From NCBI RefSeq assembly GCF_947179165.1, contig NC_077239.1, positions 32,440,134 through 32,504,133 of the forward strand: a stretch of DNA of 64,000 bases. Reading direction: 5' to 3'. Below, one piece after another: positions 33,846 to 46,899 of this stretch. The DNA is from Solanum dulcamara (Eukaryota > Streptophyta > Magnoliopsida > Solanales > Solanaceae). A model generated the notes under the pieces. It was not told where the DNA came from and did no database searches. It worked only from the letters and a program-made list of their open reading frames with translations. Numbering within the stretch: the first letter of the stretch is position 1; the number at the start of each line of letters is the position of its first letter. The position numbers and the translations under genes are program-made.

Positions 33846-35232
33846 ATCTTAAAATGAAGTCGGTGGATGAAAAAGCTAGTCTTTCTCCCAAAGGGGAAAT
33901 GGTGTGCTACGTTACCAAGGTCGGTTGTGTGTACCCAATGTTGATGGGTTGAAAGAGTTGATAATGAATTAAGCCCATAGTTTCCAATATTCTATTCATA
34001 TGGGTTCCACTAAGATGTATTATGACTTGGAAAAGTGTATTGGTGGAATGGTATGAAGAAGGACATAGCAGAGTTTATAGCTACGTGTCTAAATTACCAA
34101 CAAGTCAAAGTCGAGCATCAAACACTGCGAGGACTATCCCAAGATATTGAGATTCCTACTTAGAAGTAGGAAGATGTGAATATAGATTTCATAATGGGTT
34201 TGCCTCGTACTACGAAGAAACATGATTGTATTTGGGTTGGTGTAGATCGAATGACCAATTTGCCTTATTTTCTACCGGTTAAGACTTCCTATGGCACCAA
34301 AGATTATGCTAAGTTGTATATACGTGAATTGGTGAGACTTCATGGTGTACCCTTGTCAATCATATCGGATCGAGGAACACAGTTTATTTCATATTTTTGG
34401 AAATTGTTTCAATGAGGTCTTGGTACAAAGATTAAGTCAAGTACCGCTTGTCATCCTCAAAATAACTGTCAAGCTGAAAGAACAATCCAAACTTTAGAGC
34501 ATATGTTAAGGGTATGTGTTATTGATTTTAAAGGAAGTTGGGATGAACATTTGCCATTGATTGAGTTTTTCTATAATAATAGGTATCACTCTAGCATCTA
34601 AATGGCTCCTTTCAAAGCATTGTATGGGAAGAGATGTAGATCCCAGGTAGGATGGTTTAAAGTAGGTGAGATGGCCTTGATTGATCCATATTTGGTTATC
34701 GATGTTATGGAGAAGTTAAGACTTATAAGGGAGAGGTTGACGATGGCTTAAAGTCATCAAAAGTCCTATTTACATTTAGGAAAAAAGAGATTGAATTTGA
34801 AGTGGATGATTGGGTCTATTTGAAGGTTCACCCATGAAGGGTGTAATGCATTTTGGAAAGAAAGGGAAATTGAGTCCTAGATATGTTGGACCTTATAAGA
34901 TATTGAGACGTGTTGGCAAAGTGGCTTATGAGTTAGATTTTCCATTATAGTTAGTTATGGTTCACCCGGTGTTTCATATATCTATGTTGAGGAAGTTTGT
35001 GGGTAATACAAACTCCATTGTGCCCTTGAAAGATGTAAGTGTTGAGGAAAATTTGACTTACGAAAAAGTTCCGGTGGAAATCTTAGATCGGCAAGTTAAG
35101 ATGTTAAGAAATTAAGAAGTTGTATCCGTCAAAGTATTACGAAGGAATCAATAAGTAGAAAGTGCTACTTGGGAGGCGTTAATGGATATGATTAAATGAT
35201 ACCCGTACCTCTTTCCCTCTACCCAAGCCTAA
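33846..35232 (+). pseudogene. Integrase and chromodomain relic of G3
   Basis: G3 begins abruptly at the RNase H-integrase linker (SFSQRGNGVLRYQGRLCVPNVDG at about 33880-33950); gag, protease and RT are missing. The zinc-finger part is broken. The core opens at 34176: MNIDFIMGLPRTTKKHDCIW, first catalytic Asp in VGVDRMTN, second in ISDRGTQF. The Glu helix (QAERTIQ, about 34470) lies past a stop at 34413, so all three catalytic residues survive, but not in one unbroken frame. The C-terminal region (MAPFKALYGKRCRSQVGWF) and a chromodomain relic run to 35232. It resembles C and G1 most. Confidence 0.82.
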
Positions 35233-35481
35233 AGTAGTCAGTTGTTCCTATTCATGCTAATTGAACTCTTACGTATTCAGTTCCTCCTATGTCATTCATA
35301 TGCATGCATGTTCATGAAAAAGTTGATTTTAAAAGTTATGATTTTGTGTTAAGTTGAAGTTTCATGTTCCATGCATTATAAGATGTCATCATGTTCATGT
35401 TGGGTTACTAGTCCCCTTTCCGTGTCCTTCTTATGATAAGTTAATCTCGTTCGAGGATGAATTTTTCCAAAGGGGAGATAT
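35233..35481 (+). other. 3' UTR and polypurine tract of G3
   Basis: It has TACGTATTCAGTTCC, CATATGCATGCATGTTCATGAA, then the conserved TTCGAGGATGAATTTTTCC block (about 35450-35468) and the polypurine tract AAAGGGGAGATAT (about 35469-35481). The LTR follows directly. Confidence 0.8.
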
Positions 35482-37496
35482 TCTAAACCCAGTGAGTCAA
35501 AAAGTCAAAACCAAGGAGAAAATTCTCAAATATAGAATTGAACCCTAGTTTACGACTGTCTCTACAAGTCGTAGGAGTTTACATAACCCGTAGAAATGAT
35601 TCTTGGAGGTGGTCATTATTGGTAGTCATGACCAACCTAAACCAAAGGTCTTACGACTCATATTGACGACCTGTTCCCACTTAGACGATCCATAGATACA
35701 ACTCATAGGAAGAGCTCTGAGGCTAAGTTCCAGAAGTTCTTCAAGGTCAAGTCTAAGACTTGACAAGATAGCTCATAGAAGATATGATGGACATAAGAAC
35801 TACCCGTCACAAAAGTTCATAGACTTGTAATTTGCATGTTTTTGGGACTTGCAAGATGAGCCAACAAGACGAACTATAGATAGGATGATAGGATGTAAAC
35901 CTTGCCTGTTCCCAAACTTCAGAGACTTGATTTTTTATACTTTTCTCAGACCTTTAAGATGATTCATTTAGATGACTCGTCAACACTTCGACAACCCATA
36001 GAAATGGATCTGTCGGGCCAAATTTCTAGATTTTAATAAAGGGCAATTGTGTCTTTTCCCATGTTTTATTTAATAAACCTAGAAAATTTTATGGACAAGT
36101 TCAAATTCTATAAATATTCAATCCTTCAAATTCACCTCCTATTCATTTCATTCTCCTAAAATTTTCTAAGGCAAGAACAAATTGTCTCAAGGTTTCCTCT
36201 TCAAGCTAAAGCTAGGGTTTCCAGATTTCTACAAGGTTTGTTCTTCAATTCTTAGTGAATTCAAGCAAGGTATGTGGGGATTGATTCATAGGCTCTTTTC
36301 TCCCATAAAGTCCCAAAGATTCCTCAAGTTTTCATTCAATTTTCAAATGATTATGAACTGTAGTTTTCATAAATTGCATTGGGCTGGTTTGATTTCATTT
36401 TTAAATGTTATCAATGATATTTATATGCATGTTCTAATATGAATTGCGTAATTTCAATTTGAATTATAGATTCCCATGCATAAAGCTATATTTTCAAGTT
36501 ATGATTATGAAATTAAGATGAGTTTATGAGTTGATAATGAGTTAAATGATTTTTAATGAAAGTTTTATATGAGTTAAAGTTGATATTTATGATTCTAAAG
36601 TTAAAGTTATGATGGTGACCTGAGTTAAGATCAAAAGATATTTAAAGACGGTGCTCAGGATAATTCTCACCAAAGTTATGGATTTTTATGAATCACCAAG
36701 TAGATAAGCTATTCCTAATATATTTTAAAGATGTATGATAGACAGTTACTATCTTTTCCTACTATGTTATGATCATATTTATGAGTTTCTATTGGGATAT
36801 TGACTAAGCACGGAGAGGTATTTTAGGTGGAGTTCAGTACGGTAACGTAGTTAGTTACCCAAGGGAATCCTAGTAGCAATTTTAAAGTCCCAAACTACGT
36901 TGCCCATATAGGTTTCCTTCATGGCCTAGCTAGTGGATCCACATATAGAACAGTTGAGTGGAGTTGAGTTCTTTGGGAATATGACCTGGCAAGGTAGCCT
37001 CCCCTGTTTCGATGCAGGAGTTATTGACTTGTCTTGATATAGGAGTCATCAGATTCCATGTAATAGCTCACATAGTCTTAGTTTTCGGTTAATGGTCATA
37101 TCCCACACAAGTTGGAGTTAAAGTTATGAGATGTCAAGTTATGAGTTTATGATAAAGTTTATGATATGCATTGTCCAAGAGTTTCTTATGATTTAAATTT
37201 TTTTTAAGCTTTACTCATGTTCCTTATGATTGGTCATGCATCTTATGGCATAATGATTATGATATTTTACTTGTTCATGCATACCTCACATACTTAGTAC
37301 ATTCAAAAGTACTAACACATATTTTACCTATATTGTATCATAATGTAGGGTCGGACGATGCTCGCGATCATCCCACTCATGTCTAGAGATGACTTTAGAT
37401 TTCAAAAAAGTTGGTGAGTCCTCATTCTATCGAGGACAAGACTTTTATTCATGATTACTATTATCTTTACTTTCTTCTATTGTTAGGGTGAGTAAG

Positions 37497-40400
37497 TGTT
37501 ATGCCCCATACTTTTGGTACTTCAGAACGCTTTCTTAAGCTTCTTAAAAGTTGCCACGTGACTAGATTAGCTACCACACTATCAAATAACCCTAAGGAAA
37601 GGAGAATGAGATACCCCATAATAAGAAAGATTGGAAATAGGGTTATAAGAATCCGGAAGGAGTTGGAGGCCAAGTAATGAGTTGTAGGACCCGATCTACT
37701 TGCGTAAGCTACCAACTTAGATGTCCTACGAAATTAAGCTACTTGAGTGCATGTCGAGCTTAATTAGAAAGGAATACATAGGATCTTAAAGTGAGATGAT
37801 ATTATGAACCCATGGAAGAGAAATAAGGAGACGACGCACCTACTTGGGGTGGACCCCCACCTGCCATGTGGAAGCATATGGATGGTTGAATGGCATGAGG
37901 TGGCACCCTAGGGTCTGCCATATATCACCCCTAGGGGGGTGCCACATTTCACCCTTTAAGTAAGGATATATACAAGTATTTTATGACTAAGCCTATATTT
38001 CAGTATTTTAAACTTAAGAGAAAAGAAAAGAAAACCCTAGGAAATAGAGAAAATGGTGGCGGCCAAGGGAGAAAGAAGGTAAGTCCTCCAATTTCTTTCC
38101 ATGATTTAATTATTTAAGGTATCCTACGGTTACATTATGGTTCTTAATACCTAAAAGTTACTATTTGGGGCAGCGAAGAAGGGGCGCGAACAGCCCGTCG
38201 ATTTTCAGCATGTTAAGAGAACTTCCGAGGCAAGTTTTAGCGAGTTTTAGCAAGGTATAGCTTGGTTATCTTCTCCCACGTTTTGGTAAGGGTTTGGACA
38301 TTTTATGAAGGTATAAATATGGATTAGGAACATGAAAATATAATGTTACTACTAAAGAACGTTGCAAGTCATGTAGGGGCTGATCTGACACGATTTTAAC
38401 GAGTTAAAGTTTGGCTAGAGTCATTGTTATTATGGTGTTGTGTTGGGCGTTGTTTTGTAGTGTTGCAAGGATGGAACATTAATAAAAATGATTTTATATT
38501 CTATAGGTTTCAGCCACATGACTCTCCATTTTGTATACATAAAGGGTTTACAAAATAGATATTTAAAAACCATATTTTGGTATCGTAGTTTTAAGCGAGT
38601 TGTTTAGAGTTTATATTGTGTAATATTGAAGTGGTTTACTTGTAAATGAGCTGCGGGTTGTTGTTTTTGGTTGGCTGTTGTAATTAGTGATGTAAGTGGA
38701 AATTCGGATAGGGCATGTTATAGGGGAGGTGCTGCCCGATTTTTGTTAACTCCTTGACTAATTAAGGGACTAATTGAGAAAGGCGAACAAGGGAATAGTT
38801 CCTATAGATACTTGAATACGAATGTAGGAACTAGAGGATCGAAGGTTATTAATATGAGTATTATTTTCATGTAAAATAGGTTTAGGGGACGATGAGACAA
38901 GCACGGTTAAAAGGAATCTATAAGAGGTATGTAAGGCCTATCTCTCCCTTGGTTTGGCATGTTTCAAATGTATGTAAAGCCCATCCCTTTTCTTTTTTGA
39001 CATGTCTTAGATATAGGTTATGAATGATGTGTATATGAAGTTTGGGGTAACTTTATTGATAAGCTTCGAGCATGACTCATAACTCTTATCCACGTCTAAA
39101 TGCTAAACCTCTAAAGGCGGTCGAGCCACTACTCTCGAGTCTTTTATGTGTTGAATAGTAAGTAGAGATATAAGCTCTTATTCCTAAGGACCCTACAATA
39201 ACAAATGTCCTCAATTCTATAAGCTGTTGGGCACTCCCTTGATACATGTTTCTGGTTCACTTATAGCTGTTAAGACTCTCAAAGGAGTTAAGCTCCTATT
39301 CCTCAAGTCTTCTAGACGATTGAATAGTGATTGGTACAAAAAAGCTCTTCTGTTTAAGAGGCTCTAAGATAGCCAATACTCGATCTTCTATAAGATGGTT
39401 CATACTATAGTAACATATGACTATGAAGTTGAGGCTCTACATAGTCCCTAATGGCATCTAGAGGGTACTAGAGATGATTCCTACCCTGGTCTCCAAGTGA
39501 CGGTTCATTTGACCATTTTGTTGAGTCTGAAATGATGAATTTATTCGCATGTGGTTATTCACTAATCTGCTCGTGTATGATGCTAATACATTATTCATCG
39601 CGTCCCATGAAGGGTCGGGCATGATAAATGATGAAATGCTTATTCATCGCATCCTATGAAGGGTCGGGCATGATAAATGATGAAATGCTTATTCACCGCA
39701 TCCCATGAAGTGCCGGGCATGATACATGATGAAATGACAGATTCACCGAGTCCCTCACTGAGGGGACAAATACAGTATATAGGCATGCATATGAAAACAT
39801 AGTGATGCATTTGTAGCCCCATGTCCCACATCGGGCCGGGTATGGTATGTGAGAAAGATATACATGCCCTCATTTCACACGGTGTAGGTATAGTGATTCG
39901 TTAACTATTACATTTGTTGCCTGCATCCCTATTTCAGTTGAAAGCTCATTTATGCTATGTTATGCTTTATATATTCAGTACATGTATCATACTGACCCCT
40001 TTCTTTGGGGGGGCTGTGTTTTATGTCCACAGGTACAGATGCACATTTTGGGGATCTACCAGCTTAGGGTTTTACTCAGTAAATTTGGGAGAAGCTCCAT
40101 TGAATTGGAACCAAGCTTTTGGGTACCAGACCCTCTATGTATATATTTGTATAATTAGGGGTGTGGCAAGGGCCCTATCCTGCCATATGTTGTTATTAAT
40201 ACTCTTAGAAGTCTATAAACATGGAAGTGGGTTGTGTTTATACGTGTGCTCGATTGTGTCTGTATGATTTATATTTAGTACATTCCTTTTATTGTGGTAT
40301 CTTTGTCGGCCCACGTGCATATATATTATGGGACTACCCCACATACTATGGTAGCCTTGTTGGCTTATGTGTTATGTACCCAAATAATAGATATGACAAG

Positions 40401-40509
40401 TAATGACCCCTTAGGGGACAGGTTGTGCCAATACGTAACCATGTGACAGGGGTATATGCGAGTGTCCAGCTTGGACACCCGTCGTGGCCTATAGGGTTGG
40501 GTCATGAAA
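37497..40509 (+). repeat. 5' LTR of R
   Basis: From TGTTATGCCCC to GGTCATGAAA (decayed GTCGTGACA), followed four bases later by the primer-binding site. It includes a G-box at about 37554 and CTTAAGAGAAAAGAAAAGAAAACCC near the presumed transcript start (about 38010-38035), and the 49-bp tandem repeats at 39593-39739. Weak open frames at 39914-40403 recur in the 3' LTR (56104-56422) simply because the LTRs are copies; they are not genes. Confidence 0.87.
39593..39739. repeat. Three 49-bp tandem repeats in the R 5' LTR
   Basis: Units starting ATTCATCGCGTCCC and holding GGGTCGGGCATGATAAATG recur at 39593, 39642 and 39691. The 3' LTR of the same element has only about two units (about 55665-55760), so one unit was gained or lost after insertion. 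The units resemble the subrepeats of A2 and A7. Confidence 0.9.
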
Positions 40510-40513
40510 AAAG

Positions 40514-40524
40514 TGGTATCAGAG
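40514..40524 (+). other. Primer-binding site of R
   Basis: TGGTATCAGAG matches the tRNA-iMet primer-binding site perfectly over 11 bases. It follows the LTR after AAAG. The matching site of S is at 51201-51211 on the minus strand. The 5' UTR runs to 40713. Confidence 0.9.
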
Positions 40525-40713
40525 TAGTTCGTCCTCAGAGTGTATGCAGACCGTGTCTAGTAGAGTCTTGTTTATTGGTATGTTGTGCACCACATCCATA
40601 AATAGGAGGCTACAAGGCATTTAGGATGTTGTCTTTCTTTCTTATCTTACATCGTGTGGTAGATCTGCAATATTAAGATAATTTCTCCCTAACGGATCAT
40701 CATATTTATAGCA

Positions 40714-42140
40714 ATGCCTCTAAGGAAAGTGACCACTGTCCAGAAGGGCAAGTCAACATTGCAAGAAACCAGTCAAACCTTGAGAATTACTAGGGCTCAT
40801 GCCCAATCTATGTCGAGGATTGTGCTCTAGTCAGCGAGCTCTACTACGCCGCCACCTCCAGAGGAGCTTATAATAGCAGTAGTTGTAGATCCTGAAGCTC
40901 CAATGCCTGAGCCTCCAGCTCCACAGCCAGGGCCTAAAGATAGGGCTATGAGAGATGCTGTGCAGTTGATTATCAGAATAGTTGCAGGGTAGGCTCGAAG
41001 GCATGGATTAGGAGCGGATGATGTAAATAGACATGACAGTTTGAGGGTTTGTAATTTCTTGACTCTTAACCCTCTAGAGTTGTATGGGTCGAGGCCTGCC
41101 GATGACCCACAAGAGTTTATTCGACAGATACAGTGCACATTGAGAATAATTAGGGCTTGTGACACTGAGTCTGTTGAGTTGTCTTCATATCAACTGCGTG
41201 ATGTAGCCGTTAATTAGTATGAGTCTTGGGAATTATCGAGGGGCAAGGGTGCTCCTCCAGCAGTCTGGGATGAGTTCGTGAAAGCCTTCTTTGGCCATTT
41301 TCTACCTCCAGAAATTAAACAAGCCAGAGTTGATAATTTTTTTTAGCTGAGGCAAAATAGTAGGAGCATTAAAGACTATAGCCTCGAGTTTGACTCATTG
41401 GCGAGACATGCACCCATTATTATGGCCGATATGGCTGATAGGGTACATCATTATGTGATAGGGCTAGATCGTGACTTGGTTGATATTTGTATGGCCATGT
41501 CTTCTCAGCCAGCCATGTATATTGCTCAGGTACAAGCGTATGCATAAGGAATGGAGGATCAGCACAGAGGACGTCAGCTCGAGAGAGATTTTGACAAAGG
41601 CCAGCATAAGAGGACTAAGTCAGCTGGTTATTATGGTGATTTTTGAGGTGGGCAGCCTCAACAGTATGGTAGATACCCTTCCCAGCCAGCCCAGAGTGCA
41701 CCCTCACAAGTCATAGGTAGGAGATTTGATAGTGCAGGGTATTCAGGAGCTGGTCAGAGCTCCAAGGTTTCAGGTTCACAAATAAATAGGGACTCGCATC
41801 AGTCGAAGCCACATTTGCCTCATTGTCCTTATTGTGATAAGGCTCATTTTGGGAAATGTCATTTTGGGCCAAGTGCTTATTTTACTTGCGTCCGTTAAGA
41901 CCATGTTATGAGGGACTGTTTATTCAGGAAAAGTCTAGGAAGTGTAGTTCAGCCTACTGGGTCAGTTCCTAGTTTATCTTCTTCCGCGGCTATGCGCACT
42001 ATGGGGTAGAGTATTCAGACACCAGCAGGCTGTGGTAGAAATCATAATGGAACTTCTGGTTATAGCGGCCCTTCGAATCACATGTACACCTTAACTAGCA
42101 GATAGGATCAGGAGGCGTCACCAAATATTGTTACAGGTAT
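40714..42140 (+). pseudogene. gag: gag pseudogene of R, frame kept but nine stops
   Basis: The ATG at 40714 begins MPLRKVTTVQKGKS. A proline-rich N-terminal part precedes the capsid domain (about 41065-41520), which includes FLTLNPLELYGSRPADDPQEF, AVWDEFVKAFFGHFLPPEI and DYSLEFDSLARHAP. A nucleocapsid relic follows (about 41813-41930): CPYCDKAHFGKC, then YFTCVR.DHVMRDC, with the knuckle interrupted by a stop. The whole segment stays in one frame, without an indel. It is closed only by stops (six TAG, two TAA, one TGA), most of which a single C-to-T or G-to-A change from Gln, Trp or Arg codons could make. After about 42140 the protease start (VTG..) is reached and is then lost. Confidence 0.87.
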
Positions 42141-42640
42141 ATTATTAATTTTCTTCTGGAATATATATGCATTGATATTGAGAGCCCTGTGTGGCTGTAA
42201 TATGATATGGTATATAAATATACATGTTGGCCCTATGAGTCACTGTTGGTATTTCCTGCGTGCAGGTTTTTAGAGATGGTAAAAAAATATATATAAAGAG
42301 AGGAAACTCTGCTGAAATTTTTCTAGAAAAAAAAAGAGGGGAAATGAGACACTCAGGGTTGTAGTATGTCTTGAAAGGTCGTGCCCACAATAATGATGAG
42401 ATTTGACTAAACCATGAGTATGGATAACCTCACAAAAGAAGTTGATTATTTAATTGATGGCAATAGTGACTAGGAGCTCGATGCTGGCATGGTAAAAAGG
42501 GATTAGGAAAAGACTTATGATACTAAGGGGAGATTTAGAAAAGACTGGTAGATCTGAGTAAAGGCATAGTAGAATGCGCCTAGAGTGTTACAAGTTGGAT
42601 TAAAAGGAAATGTATAGTAGCATAAATAAAATTGAGCATC
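42141..42640 (+). other. R internal region without recognisable coding
   Basis: A short protease-like start (YALI, about 42166) breaks off. The sequence from about 42175 (GAGAGCCCTGTGTGGCTG) to 42290 matches the reverse complement of S at about 50790-50640, including a GTTGGCCCT..GAGTCAC block and CTGCGTGCAGG. Its function is unknown. The rest to 42640 shows no gene that I recognise. Confidence 0.6.
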
Positions 42641-43620
42641 ATAAACCAGATAGCTTACTACAGGGGATGGAAATCCCACATGGAAAGGAAAAGTAGTTAT
42701 TATGGATTATAGTACAGGCTGACCCCACATTCTACGAAAGTATAAGTTTATATGGGTTATGGTAGGCAGCCTGACAAGATCAACCCATTTCCTTCCGGTT
42801 AGGAAGACATACTCAGCTGAAGGTTATGCGAGATTACATATCAAGAAAATAGTAAGATTTCACGAAGTTCCCACATCTATTATCCCAAACAGGGAAGTTC
42901 AACTGACAGCTAACCACTGGAGATTATTCTAGAAGGGATTAGGAACACAGGCAAATCTTAGTGGGGCATTTCGCCCTTTGATTAATGGACAGGCCCAGGT
43001 ATGATCTAGCAAGTTGTTGATAAAATAAAGCTTAGTCAGGAAAAACTATTAACATTCCAACATCAACAAAAGTCATACGCACATAGTCGACGTCAACCTT
43101 TCGAGTTTGAAGTGAATGAATGAGTATTTGTGAAAGCGTCACCAAAGAAAGGTATAATAAAATTCGGCAAGAAGGAGATACATTGGGACCTATCAAATCA
43201 TCCATAAAGTAGGTAAAGTTGCCTATGAGTTGGACCTACTATTGGATTTCGAGGTAGTACGCCTAGTCCCTCATGTGTGAAGGTTTCGCAAAGGTATAAG
43301 TGACCCTTCCAGAATAGTTCCTGTGGAGAAGATCCATGTAACAAGGAGTTATCCTACGAGGAGCAACTTATCTCCACCAACTAAGGACGTAGCTTCTGTC
43401 AAAGTCTTATGACGAAATAAGAATAAAGAAGAGTTGACCAGGGAGGCCAAAGAAGAGATTAAAAAGAAATATTCGTACGTGCTCCCTATGTCTACATGGA
43501 GTCTAAACTCCTGGGTTGGTTGAATCGATGTACAAAAGGTTCATGGATGAAAAACATTATGGAGAATTCCTAAGGTCCTTGTGCGGCCTAATAAGCTTAG
43601 TTAACATTCGAGGACGAATG
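42641..43620 (+). pseudogene. Integrase core to chromodomain relic of R
   Basis: Broken frames give the order of the integrase core: SAHF/LPVR-like sequence with GRLCEITY (about 42780-42850), ..HEVPTSIIPN (about 42860-42895), then the FQKGLGTQ-like segment (about 42925-42955). The C-terminal region, with HQQKSYAHSRRQPFEFEV (about 43064-43115), is clearer. A chromodomain relic follows: KDVASVKVL (about 43384-43410), then AKEEIKKKYSYVL (about 43447-43485). RT and RNase H are absent between gag and here. None of the catalytic residues can be trusted. Confidence 0.7.
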
Positions 43621-43624
43621 TTCT

Positions 43625-43638
43625 AAATGGGGGAAAGA
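43625..43638 (+). other. Polypurine tract of R
   Basis: AAATGGGGGAAAGA directly precedes the 3' LTR start TGTTATGCCCC. The conserved ATTCGAGGACGAATGTTCT block lies just upstream (43606-43624). Confidence 0.88.
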
Positions 43639-44002
43639 TGTTATGCCCCATACTTTTGGTACTTCAGAACACTTTCTTAAGCTTCTTAAAAGTTTCTACA
43701 TGACCTATATTAGCTACCACGCTATCAAATAACCCTAAGGAAAGGAGAATGAGATACCCCATAATAAGAAAGATTGGAAATAGGTTTATAAGAATCTGGA
43801 AGGAGTTGGAGGCTAAGTAATAAGTCGTAGGACCCGATCTACCTACCTAAGCTACTAACTTGGATGTCCTACGAAATTAAGCTAGTGCATGTTGATCTTA
43901 AGTAGCAAGGGATACATAGGCTCTTAAAGTGAGACGAGATTACGAACCCATGGAAGAGAAATAAGGAGACGACGCACCAACTTAAAGCAAGTAGGTGATG
44001 CA

Positions 44003-46780
44003 TGTCATGACCCAACCCCATACGCCGCGACTGGGGTCTGACCTGGACCCCCCGTATACATATCTATCAGTTGTGGTCACATTAAACTGTAAATAAACAA
44101 TATCATGTAACAAAGCCCCACTAGGAGATAATATTTTCTTAAACCTGTAGCCTTTTTCGTTTGTATCACAATATGACAGGGCACGCAAGCCGATAAGGCT
44201 GCCATAACATAATAGCATATATCATATATTATGTAGACCCAGCTGAATCAAACTGACATACACAACCCACATATACATGTCTACAGACCTCTAAAAATAA
44301 TAATGACAACATATAGTGGGACAAGGCCCCCGCCGTACCCCTGAATAAATAAAGCGATGATATACATCAGTGGCTAGTGCCAAAACTAGGCTCCGATACA
44401 ATGGAGCGTCTTCTAGCTGAGCTAAGCAGAATCCTAAGCTGATAGAATCCCAAAACCCGTACCTATACCTGCGGGCATGAAATACAGCCCCCCCAAAGAA
44501 AGGAGGTCAGTACGATATATGTACTTAGTATGTAAAACATAATATAATACAACTGGAAGCATATCTGAAGTAGAGAAACAGGGGATAAACTATCAAAATT
44601 GGAAACCTGTATTTGTACTCTGTGAGTCATAAAAGCATTCATGCTCAAATTATACAATATAGCTGGCCCTTTCAGGGATCCGGTGAATCAGATCTGTAGT
44701 ATCAGTATTAGGCCCCGTGCCATCGCCACCTTATTACAACACATCATCATCATATATATACATACGTACTCGGCCCTCTAGTGAAGGGCTCAGTCGACAA
44801 TGTAGTGAATTGCACGAATCTAATAATCGGCCTGGGATTCGGAGAAAAAGTATTATAGTATACACGAGTATAGTAGTGAGAAACCAAACACAATGTAAAT
44901 CATTATTTGAGACTCAACTATATAAGAGGACTAAGTTATTGTTTAAGAATTTGAGTAACAGTATAGTCATTCTAGCTGCCCTCTAAGTGCCATTAGGGGC
45001 TACATTAGTTACATCTCGAGGTTCCTAGACATATACCAAAGTAGGAATATTCACCTAAGAACTCCAGAGTATTCGTCTTCGAATAATTTTATGACTAGGA
45101 GTCTGTATATTCATTAAGTCCTCAGTGTATAAAAGATTCAAGGAAATTAGCTTAACTATCATACAAGCTTTAACATTCAGAATAGAATAAGGAGCATTAA
45201 AGAATGGAATTACTTTAGGCGTTATATCACTGCTTACTTACCTCTACGACATGCCAAAAGAAGAGAAGGGACAGGCTTCACATACCTCTTATGGACTTCC
45301 CTTAGTCGTGTTTACGTCGTCGTCCTCGAAACCTATTTAACACAGAAATAAGGCGAGTATTAACAACCTTAGATTTTTCAGCAACTTAGGCTACCCACTA
45401 GTATCATAGCATTTATCCCCTCGCTTGCCTTCTCGACTAGTTCCTTAACTAGTTAAGGTGTTAATGAAAATCGGACAGCACCTCCCCGATAGTGTGCCCT
45501 ATCTGAATTTCCCAACCATGTCCTTAACACCTGTAGAAAACCAACAATACAACCAGCAGCTCATATATATATAACGTGGAAACATTACACAATATAAATT
45601 CCAAATGACTCGCCCGAAGTTACGATACCAAAAGAGGGTTTCTAGTTTCTATTTTGCGAAACCTTTAACCGTACGAAGTAGGGGGTCGTGTGGCTGTAAA
45701 CAGCAGCTCCCCCAACTCATTTATAGCACTCTTAGACCCTGAAACATGCCACAATACAACCAGCAAAAGCCCCCACGCACACAACACCTTACTTTGACAA
45801 CTATTTAACTATAGCGATTCCAAATTCGTTTATTTGAAACGCCGAACTTTTCAAACCTTTTCCCCAACTTCCAGAAGCACCTAAGGTGTGTAATACACCC
45901 TAATTTAACATCATAAACTTCAAATTATAGGGGAAGAACTTACCTTTCCCGAAATTGGCTAGAACTCGCCGAAATCGCGCCTCAGAATTTGTTTTAGCCT
46001 GCTGAATCGTCGTGGCAGCTTGCTGTCCATTTTTTGGCTGCACCGAAATCTAATTTTATTCTACTAATACTTCCATATCATCATGGTATACGCTATATAA
46101 TTAATTTATGGAATGAAATTGGGACTTACCTTGTTTTTCTCCCAAGCCGTCGCAACTTTCTCCTTAGCTCTAGGGTTTGTTTTCTCTTATTTTGGCTGAA
46201 ATTTGAGGAACAAACTGAAGTATATGATTCTTATACATACATATATGTGGCTGTAGGGTATGACACGTGTCAGCCCCTATTGGTCCACCGTATCTACATG
46301 CTGAAGGAGGGGCTGCCACGTGGCAGTGGGGCCCACCTCCCCCAAGCAGGTGGGTCACCTACTTGACCCCAAGCAGGTGGGTCACTTGCTTGCTTAGGTG
46401 CTGCCACATGTCACCCTCCCATTGGATGCCCCGTGTAATTTTTTTCCCCTCCTCATGGGTTCATAATCTCATTCGTAATCTCGTCTCACTTTAAGAGCCT
46501 ATGAAACCCTTGCTACGTAAGCTTGGTATGTAATCAAGTAACTCACGTATGTAAGACTTCTAAATTAGTAGTTTACGTAGATAAGTCGAGTCCTACGACT
46601 CATTACTTGGCCTCCAACTCCTTTCGGCTTCTCTTGACCGTATTTCCAACCTTTCCTACCATAGGGTATCACCTTCTTCCTTCTTAGAGTTGTTCAATAG
46701 GGTCGTAACTTAAGTGGCTCACATACCAGCTTCTAAGTAACTTAAGGAACCTTTCAAGTTCAAAGATGTGGGGTGTAACA
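44003..46780 (-). repeat. 3' LTR of S
   Basis: 2778 bases, TGTCATGACCC to GGGGTGTAACA on the plus strand. G-boxes are at 46264-46269 and 46317-46322, and a TATA-like stretch on the minus strand is at about 46240-46247. Palindrome arms with AAGCAGGTGGGTCACC are at about 46342-46390. Compared with the 5' LTR it retains a segment of about 98 bases (around 46060-46160). Confidence 0.88.
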
Positions 46781-46794
46781 TCCTTCCTCCCTTT
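46781..46794 (-). other. Polypurine tract of S
   Basis: On the minus strand AAAGGGAGGAAGGA, next to the 3' LTR. The conserved ATTCGGGGATGAATGTTCT block is just upstream in sense direction (about 46795-46818 on the window). Confidence 0.87.
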
Positions 46795-46899
46795 AGAACA
46801 TTCATCCCCGAATGTTAAACAAAATCTCCCTTAGAACTTTATACAGAGTATTGGGAGGTTTTTTATTATTTCCCTAACACATACTTCTATCCAAGTACT

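Noticed and set aside
33704..35232. X and G3 as one chimeric element
   Set aside because: They lie on opposite strands, and the LTR piece reads outward from X's own primer-binding site.
39593..39739. CRISPR-like array
   Set aside because: Direct units abut without unique spacers, and the context is a plant LTR.
39914..40403. Open frames repeated at 39914-40403 and 56104-56422, and at 44463-44657 and 51503-51868
   Set aside because: They recur because the LTRs are copies of each other. Lengths and frames differ between copies, and no domain is recognisable.
40514..40524. tRNA gene fragment
   Set aside because: Only the 11-12 base primer-binding match is present, at the place expected for a retrotransposon.
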